Source: Balneola sp.
GTDB taxonomy: Bacteria; Bacteroidota; Rhodothermia; Balneolales; Balneolaceae
Direction of reading: 5' to 3'
Assembly: GCA_002720745.1 (NCBI GenBank)
Contig: PBJO01000017.1
Span: 1 to 37,518 of the forward strand
DNA: 37,518 nucleotides
Position numbers and translations under genes: made by a program. The notes under the pieces were generated by a model. That model saw nothing but the letters and a program-made list of their open reading frames with translations, made no database searches and was not told the DNA's origin. Of this stretch, positions 6,697-15,090 are shown one piece after another (positions within the stretch are counted from its first letter, which is position 1; each line of letters starts with the position of its first letter).

Positions 6697-9630
6697 CTAT
6701 CTGTTTAAAAGGTTTTCAAAATTAAGCTGAACGTAATAAATGGCTCCAACATTTGGATTTGCGAATGATGTTGTGTATCGCTCATTCAAGATGTTAGAAC
6801 CTCCCACTTTTACACTAGCATTAAGTGTGGGTAGTGCGTAAGAAACTTGTGCATCAAGAGTTTGAAAATCTGGGATAATACCAGAACCTATAGATGACTG
6901 CCACAAATAAGCGTCTTGCCATCTATATGTCATATTAAACCCTATTTTATCGGTCAATTTTCTGTTGCTTAAAGAGAAGTTATATCTCCATTCGGGTGTA
7001 TTGAAGGCTACGTTATAGGTTCGTTGAGTCAAGTCATCTAAATCCTCGATTTTATTATAAGTAGCATTACCGGATACTTTAAAGTTATCAAATAGCATAA
7101 GGTCCGCACTTAAGCCAAATCCATAAGTATTCACATCGTCGTCCATATTGGTATCATAACCATAACGTTGTAGACCAATACCTTGGCCACCACCCGTAAC
7201 AAAGACTTGTTGCAAGTCAGAGCTATGTTGCACACCTTCTGAAGTTGTATAACCGGTAGGAATTGCACCGGCTCCGGTTAACCCGCCAGCTATTGAATAA
7301 GCCTGTGTAACATCAATTTCAGCGCCAAAGTCTTTATACGTACTTTCGTAGTAATAAAGATCTAAAAATAGTTTGCCATCAAATAGAACACTTTTATAGC
7401 CTACTTCAAAAGTAGTAACTCTTTCAGTCTTATACTCTTTATAAGCATCATTAGCGACAACTAAATCACTCACATTACCACTAGCTTGCGCAGCTTGCAC
7501 ACTCTCGGTAGTATACACTGTATTTTTATCTAGGTTGTATCTGTCAGCAATTAATTCATTTCGCCCAAGAAGTCGTCGAGTAACAACATCTAAATCAATA
7601 TATTGATCTTGAGTAGTTGGCATTCTAAATCCTTGTTGATAAGATGCTCGAAGATTTTGATTATTGGCAAACTCCCAAACAGCAGATGCTCTTGGTGATA
7701 TCTGACCTTCAAAATTTTCATTTTTATCATATCTCATGGAGGTTTGAATTTTTAAACTCTCCATAAGGTCTCTTGAAAGTTGTACATAACCTCCGTACTC
7801 ATTGAAGGAAACCTCATCACCATTTTCATCTAACGCAAAGAGTGTACCTTCAGAGTTTAGTGCAAACGTTCTAAAGTTAGCTCCAACTAAAATATTTGCA
7901 AATTTTATAGCCTCTCCAAAGTTGTAAGTACCCTCATAATGGTAGAGTGCTGATTTATCTAGGAATTTAGCTCCTCCCTCAGATATAGCTTTACTTCTAA
8001 ATTCATCCATACTGGCTTTGAATTCGTCACTATCAGCACTAGGTTGAGCAAACGCAGCAACTTGTCTTGCAGCATCATGAAGAGCATTATAGTTTGTAGC
8101 ATTAATCGTAACTCCTGTTGGATTGGCACCGGTGGTATTACCACCTGTAAGATAATCTACATATGCTCCAAAATAAGCCGGTAAGTAATGTCGTTGATTA
8201 ATTAGCGATGCCACCGTATTAGCAGCGTATGAGTCTCCTGAATTTTCTTGAGTTGTATAAGCTCGAATAGAAAAATTTGACCCACGTAACTCTAGTTTAC
8301 CAGTCCATATGCTTAGATCATCTAAAATAAAGCGGTCATTAGCAGTATATACCGTATTTCCCAAACCAGCATTAAACTGAGCAATCGCCTCAATTTTATC
8401 ATTCAGTCTATAATGGAGAGCGGTACCAATTTTTATATTTTCAGCAGTATTATCAACGAAATCACTCTCTTTATAACCAGTAGGAGTAAAAGCACCGTTT
8501 ATACCATTAGGTAATAAACTTCTTATGGCTAAAAGTTGACCGGCTAATGCAGGATCAGTGGAAGAATTGTTTATTAAAAGATCTGCTACTGTACCTATAT
8601 CAATCATAAAGTCACCATAAGTATTGACGCCGTCATAAACTCTATTAACGTCCCGCATTCTTTCAGAATTATTTGGTATACCCTCTACGGTAGCACCACT
8701 TTGGTCTCTATAGTCAACCCCGACAAAGTCTTGAGCATTGAGCCATGAGGCGCTTACTTTAAATGCAATTTTGTTATTGATAGCTTGAGCGTATCTAAAA
8801 CCTGTATCTTGATACAAAGATGCCTCATGATCAACACCATCTTGATGCGTTGTTCCAACTTTGGTGCGTATATCTAATCCTTGGTAATCAAATGGGCTTT
8901 TAGAATTAAGTAACAGAATGCCATTCATTGCATTAGGGCCATATAGTGCTGATGCTGCACCTGGAATAAGTTCAACACTCTCTACATCTAATTCTGAAGC
9001 ACCTAATATATTACCTATTGGGAAATTTAAACCTGGTGCTTGCCCGTCAACGCCGTCAAGTAACTGCACAAATCTAGTATTCCCATTTGAACCAAACCCT
9101 CTGGCATTTACAGAATTGAAAGTGATACTTTGTGTACTAAAATCAACACCGTTGACATTACGAATAGCATCATAAAAGGAGGTTGCAGCAGTATTTTTGA
9201 TATCTAGAATATCCATCTTTTCAATAGAAACAGGAGACTTTAGGATTGATTCTTCAACTCGCGAAGCAGATACCACAAGATCAGCTCCAAAAAATATCTG
9301 TTCCTCCATCACTACTTGTATGTCAGGGACATTGTTGTCTTCTATAACTATTTCTTGAGTTTGAAAACCAATGATTGAAAATTCTAATATAATAGGTGGA
9401 TCTATTTGTACTGTCAGGCTAAATTCACCATTCGAGTTCGTAGGGGTTCCTACAATTGTACCTTGTACAACAACATTAACCCCTGCTAATGGGTCTCCGT
9501 CAACGTCCAGTACTTGTCCTGAGACAGTTGTATTCATTTCTGGGTTGGAATTAATGGCATGTAGATTCACTGTATTATATGCCAAAAAGACAACCGTTAA
9601 CAGTATCATTTGCCGCAGCATTTTACTCAT
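6697..9630 (-). CDS. TonB-dependent outer-membrane receptor with carboxypeptidase-like N-terminal domain
   Basis: Outer-membrane active transporter of 977 residues. An N-terminal signal peptide of about 25 residues (hydrophobic LLTVVFLAYNTV) is followed by a carboxypeptidase-regulatory-like beta domain at about 35-115 (VSGQVLDVDGDPLAGVNVVV). A plug domain lies at about 120-240, with LLDGVDGQAPG and the plug end VELIPGAASALYGPNAMNG. The remaining 700 residues are a beta barrel rich in alternating aromatic strands, ending near LNFENLLNR. No separate SusD-like partner is seen; instead an SGNH lipoprotein follows after seven bases. A LacI-family operator-like palindrome lies about 110 bases upstream. 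The substrate cannot be told from sequence; sugar-responsive control would suggest a carbohydrate. Confidence 0.93.
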   Translation of the reverse strand: MSKMLRQMILLTVVFLAYNTVNLHAINSNPEMNTTVSGQVLDVDGDPLAGVNVVVQGTIVGTPTNSNGEFSLTVQIDPPIILEFSIIGFQTQEIVIEDNNVPDIQVVMEEQIFFGADLVVSASRVEESILKSPVSIEKMDILDIKNTAATSFYDAIRNVNGVDFSTQSITFNSVNARGFGSNGNTRFVQLLDGVDGQAPGLNFPIGNILGASELDVESVELIPGAASALYGPNAMNGILLLNSKSPFDYQGLDIRTKVGTTHQDGVDHEASLYQDTGFRYAQAINNKIAFKVSASWLNAQDFVGVDYRDQSGATVEGIPNNSERMRDVNRVYDGVNTYGDFMIDIGTVADLLINNSSTDPALAGQLLAIRSLLPNGINGAFTPTGYKESDFVDNTAENIKIGTALHYRLNDKIEAIAQFNAGLGNTVYTANDRFILDDLSIWTGKLELRGSNFSIRAYTTQENSGDSYAANTVASLINQRHYLPAYFGAYVDYLTGGNTTGANPTGVTINATNYNALHDAARQVAAFAQPSADSDEFKASMDEFRSKAISEGGAKFLDKSALYHYEGTYNFGEAIKFANILVGANFRTFALNSEGTLFALDENGDEVSFNEYGGYVQLSRDLMESLKIQTSMRYDKNENFEGQISPRASAVWEFANNQNLRASYQQGFRMPTTQDQYIDLDVVTRRLLGRNELIADRYNLDKNTVYTTESVQAAQASGNVSDLVVANDAYKEYKTERVTTFEVGYKSVLFDGKLFLDLYYYESTYKDFGAEIDVTQAYSIAGGLTGAGAIPTGYTTSEGVQHSSDLQQVFVTGGGQGIGLQRYGYDTNMDDDVNTYGFGLSADLMLFDNFKVSGNATYNKIEDLDDLTQRTYNVAFNTPEWRYNFSLSNRKLTDKIGFNMTYRWQDAYLWQSSIGSGIIPDFQTLDAQVSYALPTLNASVKVGGSNILNERYTTSFANPNVGAIYYVQLNFENLLNR

Positions 9631-9736
9631 AATGATTCCTAATTAATTATGATTGGTAGTTATTTCAACTTTTACGTGTACTTAAAAAGTAAAAGAAACA
9701 ATCTGTAAATATACATTCTTATAATTTACACATAAA

Positions 9737-9750
9737 TGCAAGCGCTTCCA
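9737..9750. promoter_or_regulatory. LacI-family operator-like palindrome
   Basis: TGCAAGCGCTTCCA matches the general LacI-family operator pattern TGNAANCGNTTNCA at every fixed position, with the central CG typical of that family. It lies 107 bases upstream of the receptor start, on the side from which the receptor/SGNH operon must be transcribed. No LacI-type regulator is encoded in this window, so a trans-acting regulator elsewhere is required. The matching is seen directly; the binding is inferred. Confidence 0.55.
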
Positions 9751-9820
9751 AAAAAGCATCTTATGCTGGTAATAATAGTAAATAGTTTATAAATTCACTC
9801 GTTTTTTCGCAATTAATCCG

Positions 9821-9850
9821 TTGTATCATTCCATTTAGTTTCTCTATAAT
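9821..9850 (+). promoter_or_regulatory. Candidate promoter for the second SGNH gene
   Basis: TTGTAT at 9821-9826 and a perfect TATAAT at 9845-9850 are 18 bases apart, giving a start near 9857 and about 80 bases of leader before the ATG at 9939. The pattern is of the sigma-70 kind; in this branch promoters often differ, so this is only a candidate. Confidence 0.35.
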
Positions 9851-9906
9851 CATTCATGCTACTTCATTGTGCGAGATGTTTCGACCTACTATCGCATTTA
9901 TAAGTG

Positions 9907-9924
9907 CTTAGATCAATATCTAAG
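9907..9924 (+). repeat. 7-bp inverted repeat in the leader of the second SGNH gene
   Basis: CTTAGAT, a four-base spacer and ATCTAAG form a perfect inverted repeat ending 14 bases before the ATG at 9939. It could be an operator or an RNA hairpin close to the ribosome site. No T-run follows, so it is not a terminator. Confidence 0.4.
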
Positions 9925-9938
9925 AACTCTAATTCAAC

Positions 9939-10673
9939 ATGCGTATTTTATTCGTTCACTGCTTCATTTTTTGCGTCACCATCAGTGCTTGTGACAAATC
10001 TAAAACCAATGAGGATGATTAAGTGATAAATACCAGACATGCACTACCCAGTATTTCTTATTTAGCATTAGGGGACTCTTACACTATTGGAGAGGCAGTC
10101 GATTCTACTCAAAGTTGGCCTTTACAATTGGCTGATACCCTTCGCGAAGCCTACAATCTTCAAGTTAATAAACCTACAATTATAGCTACTACTGGCTGGA
10201 CCACTAATCAACTACAACGGGGAATCGAAGAAGCAGGTCTAGAAGAAAAATATGAGTTGATATCTCTACTAATAGGAGTTAATAATCAATATCAAGGGTA
10301 TGAATTCAAACAATTTGAAGAAGAATATGAAACGTTAATTAAATGGGCGATTCAACAATCTGTATACGGAGCATCAGGTATATTTGCCGTATCTATTCCC
10401 AACTATGGTGTCACTCCTTTTGGCCAAACAAGAGGAGAGGATGCGATCAGATCCGATTTGTTAGCTTATGACGCAAAAGCCAGAGAAATCTGCCAGCGTT
10501 TTGATATCCCATTTTTTGATATAACCCCTTTATCAGAACTTGCTAAAAATAATTCCGAGCTTATTGCCGAGGATCAATTGCATCCAAGCGGCCTTCAATA
10601 CGCAGAATGGGTCCGCTCATTTTCTAGTCATGTAGCTGATCTCATTTCAGTGTGGCCTGGATATAGTAGATAA
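9939..10673 (+). pseudogene. SGNH/GDSL hydrolase lipoprotein interrupted by an in-frame TAA
   Basis: Reading from ATG 9939 gives a typical lipoprotein signal peptide (MRILFVHCFIFC, then lipobox ISAC with Cys18) and a short polar linker KSKTNEDD. A TAA at 10020-10022 interrupts it. The next codon, GTG at 10023, continues in the same frame for 216 residues to 10673. That part is a complete SGNH hydrolase: YLALGDSYT holds the nucleophile Ser, then a GVNN block, and EDQLHPSG gives the Asp/His pair. If translated from GTG 10023 the enzyme would be cytoplasmic, without export signal, and that start has no clear ribosome site. One base change in the TAA would restore a 244-residue lipoprotein. It may be a fresh nonsense pseudogene, a sequencing error, or a readthrough product. 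The neighbour at 10725 is a different SGNH subfamily. Confidence 0.8.
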
Positions 10674-10724
10674 TTAATTTAATTCCTACGGTACAATCAC
10701 TTGGAAAGTAGCTACGGCAGACAC

Positions 10725-11396
10725 TTATTTAGAGGTATTACTGCTGATGAGTGCATCAACTAGATAGCCCCAAACATGTTCAGCTACTTTTATATGTCCT
10801 TCTTGGTTCGGATGAATTTGATCTGGTAAGTTGAGTTCTGGTACACCCCCTACCCCCTCTAATACAAAAGGGATAAATAACACATCGTTCTGCTGGGCTA
10901 ATTCCACATACATTTGTCGAAACTCAAGCGTATAATCAGCCCCTAAATTTGGGGGTACTTCCATACCTGCCAAGACGATTATTGCTTTGGGATATTTAGC
11001 TTGTACCTTATCTATAATGCCTTGAAGATTGGCCTTGGTTTGCTGTAAATTTAGGCCCCTTAGCCCATCATTACCCCCTAATTCTAACAAAAAAATATCG
11101 ACTCCTTGCTGTAGAACCCAATCAACTCTGCGAAGTCCACCAGCCGAAGTTTCACCGCTTAGTCCAGCATTAACAACAGTATAGTTTAACCCCAAAGAAT
11201 CGATTTTTTGCTGAATTAAAGCAGGAAAAGCTTTGTCTGGATTTAGTCCGTATCCAGCCGTTATACTATCCCCAAAGAATAAAATTTTTTCGGGGCTTTG
11301 CTGTGCTTGAACTCCCATAAAATTTTGTTGTACGATTAACAGCCCTACTATCCAAATAAAGCATTTTTCAATTGTACGAAGGTAGATTAAAAACAT
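10725..11396 (-). CDS. tesA: TesA-like periplasmic arylesterase / lysophospholipase (SGNH)
   Basis: SGNH hydrolase of the TesA / arylesterase subfamily, which cleaves acyl thioesters and esters in the periplasm. Blocks visible: FFGDSITAGYG (nucleophile Ser), NAGLSGETSAGG, LGGNDGLRG (oxyanion Asn), and LPDQIHPNQEGH (Asp/His). I prefer the ATG at 11396, giving 223 residues. Its N-terminus is a compact signal peptide (FIWIVGLLIVQQNFMGVQA, then Gln-rich mature start). A longer frame opens at 11438, adding 14 mostly polar residues; neither start has a strong Shine-Dalgarno. The gene is divergent from an ABC ATPase/permease pair, the same arrangement as tesA-ybbA-ybbP of E. coli, which supports the subfamily call. 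The exact substrate is open. Confidence 0.85.
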   Translation of the reverse strand: MFLIYLRTIEKCFIWIVGLLIVQQNFMGVQAQQSPEKILFFGDSITAGYGLNPDKAFPALIQQKIDSLGLNYTVVNAGLSGETSAGGLRRVDWVLQQGVDIFLLELGGNDGLRGLNLQQTKANLQGIIDKVQAKYPKAIIVLAGMEVPPNLGADYTLEFRQMYVELAQQNDVLFIPFVLEGVGGVPELNLPDQIHPNQEGHIKVAEHVWGYLVDALISSNTSK

Positions 11397-11610
11397 AAGA
11401 ACTGTGGTTAACAAATTGTGGTTATAATCATAGTACATTTTTTAGTATATAGAATGAATATTGCATATAGAATAAAACTTTTAAAGCACACCTAAACGAC
11501 ATAAAGTAAACTAGCCATAAATGGTATTATTAATCAGTAACCTTTAAGTCAATAAACAACATTCCGGCGTTGATAATAACTAAATTTTTCCGAAAATATT
11601 TAATTTTCAA

Positions 11611-12378
11611 ATGAGCACATCGGCAGCACTCCAAAAAGAGACTACCCTTTCTCCTATATTACAACTAGAGCATATAAATCGAAGCTTTAAAAGTGGTAAT
11701 TCTAATCTACATGTACTCAAAGACATCGGATTTAGTATATCAAAAGGAACTTCTTGTGCTATTGTTGGTCCGTCTGGTAGTGGAAAAACTACGTTGTTGG
11801 GAATTTGCGCGGGTTTAGACACTCCTGATTCAGGAAAAATACTGCTGAACGGAACTATTCTTAGCGAGATGGATGAAGACCAGCGAGCGGATATTCGTAA
11901 TAAAAAAGTAGGCTTCATTTTTCAAAACTTTCAACTCCTACCTACCCTTACAGCACTTGAAAATGTAATGGTCCCCTTAGAATTACGTGGTAGTGGTGGT
12001 GATGAAATTGAGCATAGAGCAATTGAACTGCTAACCAGTGTTGGCTTAAAAGATCGCTTAAGTCACTACCCTTCTCAACTCTCCGGTGGTGAGCAGCAGC
12101 GAGTTGCTATCGCTCGGGCCTTCATCAATGAACCGAGTGTACTCTTTGCAGATGAACCCACTGGTAATTTAGACTCCGAAACCGGTGACCAGGTTGAGGA
12201 ATTACTCTTTAATCTGAATAAGGAGAAACAAACCACCTTAGTCATTGTGACTCATGACCTACTACTTGCCCAGAAGTGCGAGCAAGAAATACGCTTGAGC
12301 CGAGGCGAAATAACCGAGCAACGCATAGGGAACATCTTCACGCAAAAGGACGGCAAAAACTCAATTCCGAAGCAGTGA
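11611..12378 (+). CDS. ybbA: YbbA-like ABC transporter ATPase (LolD/MacB type)
   Basis: ATP-binding subunit of an FtsX-type mechanotransmission ABC system. The 255 residues contain all family motifs: Walker A GPSGSGKT at 53-60, Q-loop in FIFQNFQLLP, signature LSGGEQQRVAIARA near 150, Walker B VLFADEPTGNLD, and the H-loop in VTHD. About 18 extra residues precede the domain. Its stop TGA overlaps the next ATG in TGATG at 12376-12380, so translation is coupled to the permease. It is divergent from the TesA-like esterase, as ybbA is from tesA in proteobacteria. LolD is the nearest alternative, but no LolC/E-like tandem is seen here. Confidence 0.9.
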   Translation: MSTSAALQKETTLSPILQLEHINRSFKSGNSNLHVLKDIGFSISKGTSCAIVGPSGSGKTTLLGICAGLDTPDSGKILLNGTILSEMDEDQRADIRNKKVGFIFQNFQLLPTLTALENVMVPLELRGSGGDEIEHRAIELLTSVGLKDRLSHYPSQLSGGEQQRVAIARAFINEPSVLFADEPTGNLDSETGDQVEELLFNLNKEKQTTLVIVTHDLLLAQKCEQEIRLSRGEITEQRIGNIFTQKDGKNSIPKQ

Positions 12379-14912
12379 TGAGCAAACCTTCCTCAAATAC
12401 TCTTTGGCTTATCAAAATGGCCTGGCGCGAATCTAGAACTCACCGCGTTAAACTAGCTTTGTTTCTCTTAGCTATTGTTATTGGAGTTGCTGCTCAGGTA
12501 TCCATAAGTTCATTGCGAGATAATCTGACTCAGAGTATTGATAGTCAATCTAAGGAGTTACTAGGAGCTGATTTGGAAGTGCGACATACTGCCCCTTTCG
12601 ACTCAGATTTAAACAGATTTTTAGATAGTCGATTCGATGAAAGTGCCGATATGGTTCGATTTGCTTCAATGGTGTCTGCTGATTCTGGATTTACTCGACT
12701 CTCACAAATATTTGCTTCTTCATCCACCTATCCTTTTTATGGAAGTATAAAAACCCAGCCAGCTCAAGCTTTTGAGACCTTTAAGCTTGAGAGGGGCGCA
12801 TTAATTGATCAGAGTGTATTAGATCAATTTAATTTGAGTGTAGGTGATACATTAACCATTGGCCTAGGTTCGTATCCCATTCTTGGAGGCATGCTGTCTA
12901 TACCTGGACAGGCACAAGCAGGATCTTTTTTTGGTCCTAGAATATTTATTCCTATTGACGGCTTAGAAGAAACCGGGTTGTTACAGCGGGGTTCAAGGGT
13001 TGAGTATCTTCGTTACTTTACCTACCATGATGATCAAAAACCAGAACAGATCCGGGCAGCATTGGATTCACTACAAGATCTGAGTTCTTTTGGCTTCGAT
13101 GATGTTGAGGAGCGTCGTTCGGAAGTGAGTTCGGCCATTGAGCAGTTGAGTAACTTCTTAAATATAATAGGATTCATAGCATTATTGCTGGGTGGGCTTG
13201 GTATAGGTAGTTCAATGTTTGTATACATTCGAGAAAAAGTACCACAGATTGCCATTCTTAAATGCGTTGGGGTTAAAGGTAAGGATGCTATACTAATTTT
13301 CTTATTTCAATCATTCGTTATGGGCATGATTGGTGCCGTTTTAGGGGCTTTTATAGGGGTAGTAATTCAACAAATATTACCCTTTTTAATTACTGATTTT
13401 TTACCGGTCGAATTACAATTATTTCTATCTTGGCCATCGGTCTTAGTTGGTATGGCAGTAGGGGTATTAGTCACCCTTTTATTTGCGGGGTTACCACTAG
13501 TCGATTTAACACAAATCTCCCCACTTCAAACCCTTCGCCGTAGTAGCATTACAAAATCAAACATTCTTAACCGAAGGCGATATTCAATAATAGGGCTAAT
13601 ATTATTAGGTGTCTGGGGATATGGCTTCTGGATGCTGGGAAGCGTTGAGGCCGCGTCCTGGTTCAGTTTGGGAGTAATAGTTCTTTCTAGTATGTTAATG
13701 TTCATTTCTCTGGGTTTAATGAAATTGACCCGTACACTTATCCGTCCGCGTTGGCCTTACGCAATCCGTCAAGGTCTATCCAATCTATATCGTCCTCAAA
13801 ATCAAACCACTACTCTCCTGCTTAGTTTCGGCTTGGGTATCACGCTCATAAGTTCACTCTACTTAACTCAAGATCTATTATTGAATGCGCTTAACTTCTC
13901 TACCTCCGATGATATCCCGAACGTTGCCTTCTATGATATCCAAGCCGACCAAAATAATAAGGTAAATCAGGTAATCAACGAACTAGGGTACGAAACACTT
14001 CAAAATGTACCCATTGTTACCATGCGCTTAGAAGCAATAGGAAATGCGAAAGTTTCCCAGATTTTAGCCGATACCTCACGAAGCGCACGACGTTGGGCTC
14101 TTCAAAGAGAATATCGTTCAACTTATAGAGATTCACTCATTGAAACCGAAAAACTGACTGAAGGTGAGTTTATTGGCCAATATGAGTTGAATATGGATAA
14201 TCTCGCTAATGATTATGTACCAATAACAGTAAGCTCAGATCTCATGGATAATCTAGCAGCAACAATTGGTGATACTCTTCGCTGGGACGTACAAGGAATT
14301 ACTATTTCTAGTACGATTGTGGGTATTCGTGAAGTTAGATGGGATGAACCTCAACCTAACTTCTTTGTGGTTTTCCCAGATGGAGTTCTTAATTATGCAC
14401 CTCAATTTTTTGCCACAACTGTGCGTACTTCGACTCGGTCGGAGGCACTAATCTTACAAGAACAAATTGTAAATCGCTATCCAAACATTTCTGCCTTAGA
14501 TATTGGTTTACTCATAGAGTCTTTTCGAGATTTCTTAAATCAAATTACATTTGTTATACAGTTTATTGGGCTTTTTAGCATTCTAACTGGGCTTATTGTT
14601 TTAGCGGGTGCTGCTGCAAGCTCTCGATTTCAGAGGCTAAAAGAAGCACAACTCTTGCGAGTATTGGGCGCTCAAAAACAAATTATAAAACGAATTTTGT
14701 TTATCGAATTTTTTGCAGTCGGTGGCCTGTCTTCTCTACTTGGTGTAGGCCTTTCACTTGGGGTTAGCTATTTGGTTGGATATTTCGTGTTCGATTTAGT
14801 ACTTCAACCAAGTTGGGGTATACTATCTCTTGAAATTCTTATTATCATAGGACTAGTGACTTTGGTAGGGGCTACAAATTCAAGTATATCAGTTGATCGT
14901 GAAAGAGCTTAA
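12378..14912 (+). CDS. ybbP: YbbP-like FtsX-family ABC permease
   Basis: Large membrane partner of the preceding ATPase, 844 residues from the ATG at 12378. Starting upstream at 12276 would add 34 residues read from inside ybbA and is unlikely. The layout is one N-terminal membrane helix (LALFLLAIVIGVAAQVS), a long periplasmic domain, and three helices with an FtsX-like signature (PQIAILKCVGVKGKD). Another helix pair follows, then a second periplasmic domain, and a last FtsX-type three-helix block (AQLLRVLGAQKQI). Such twin FtsX permeases do not import small molecules but move or gate envelope components; YbbP's role is not settled. Stop at 14912, then a bidirectional terminator at 15028-15055. 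Confidence 0.9.
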   Translation: MSKPSSNTLWLIKMAWRESRTHRVKLALFLLAIVIGVAAQVSISSLRDNLTQSIDSQSKELLGADLEVRHTAPFDSDLNRFLDSRFDESADMVRFASMVSADSGFTRLSQIFASSSTYPFYGSIKTQPAQAFETFKLERGALIDQSVLDQFNLSVGDTLTIGLGSYPILGGMLSIPGQAQAGSFFGPRIFIPIDGLEETGLLQRGSRVEYLRYFTYHDDQKPEQIRAALDSLQDLSSFGFDDVEERRSEVSSAIEQLSNFLNIIGFIALLLGGLGIGSSMFVYIREKVPQIAILKCVGVKGKDAILIFLFQSFVMGMIGAVLGAFIGVVIQQILPFLITDFLPVELQLFLSWPSVLVGMAVGVLVTLLFAGLPLVDLTQISPLQTLRRSSITKSNILNRRRYSIIGLILLGVWGYGFWMLGSVEAASWFSLGVIVLSSMLMFISLGLMKLTRTLIRPRWPYAIRQGLSNLYRPQNQTTTLLLSFGLGITLISSLYLTQDLLLNALNFSTSDDIPNVAFYDIQADQNNKVNQVINELGYETLQNVPIVTMRLEAIGNAKVSQILADTSRSARRWALQREYRSTYRDSLIETEKLTEGEFIGQYELNMDNLANDYVPITVSSDLMDNLAATIGDTLRWDVQGITISSTIVGIREVRWDEPQPNFFVVFPDGVLNYAPQFFATTVRTSTRSEALILQEQIVNRYPNISALDIGLLIESFRDFLNQITFVIQFIGLFSILTGLIVLAGAAASSRFQRLKEAQLLRVLGAQKQIIKRILFIEFFAVGGLSSLLGVGLSLGVSYLVGYFVFDLVLQPSWGILSLEILIIIGLVTLVGATNSSISVDRERA

Positions 14913-15027
14913 AAATACAGTTAATAACTTCGGATAATTTCAGCGTAATCTTTTCCGATATTGCCTAAATTCTAAAATTGAGAGTTCTAGATTGAAAAAG
15001 CTGATACTAGTTTGGGTAAATGGCAAA

Positions 15028-15055
15028 AAAAAGGCTTCCATCACGAAGCCTTTTT
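15028..15055. terminator. Bidirectional Rho-independent terminator
   Basis: AAAAAGGCTTC, loop CATCAC and GAAGCCTTTTT form an 11-bp perfect stem with A-tract on one side and T-tract on the other. It sits between the converging ends of ybbP (+) and the FadL-like gene (-) and can stop transcription from both. Confidence 0.9.
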
Positions 15056-15090
15056 ACACTAACTACGGAGATCAATTTGGGATAATGAGG

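Larger units (their letters stand above)
9631..9938. other. Divergent intergenic region between receptor and SGNH genes
   Basis: About 300 bases of AT-rich DNA without a gene of its own. It holds the upstream regions of two divergent units: a LacI-type palindrome at 9737-9750 nearer the receptor, a sigma-70-like promoter at 9821-9850 directed to the SGNH gene, and a 7-4-7 inverted repeat at 9907-9924. A small AGCAT/ATGCT hairpin lies at 9755-9767. Confidence 0.7.

Noticed and set aside
9755-9767. AGCAT/ATGCT hairpin with nearby T-run as a terminator
   Set aside because: The stem is only five base pairs and AT-rich, and no gene ends there.
12276-12377. Longer ybbP start inside ybbA
   Set aside because: The added 34 residues are arginine-rich out-of-frame ybbA sequence; the TGATG coupling at 12376-12380 is the usual arrangement.
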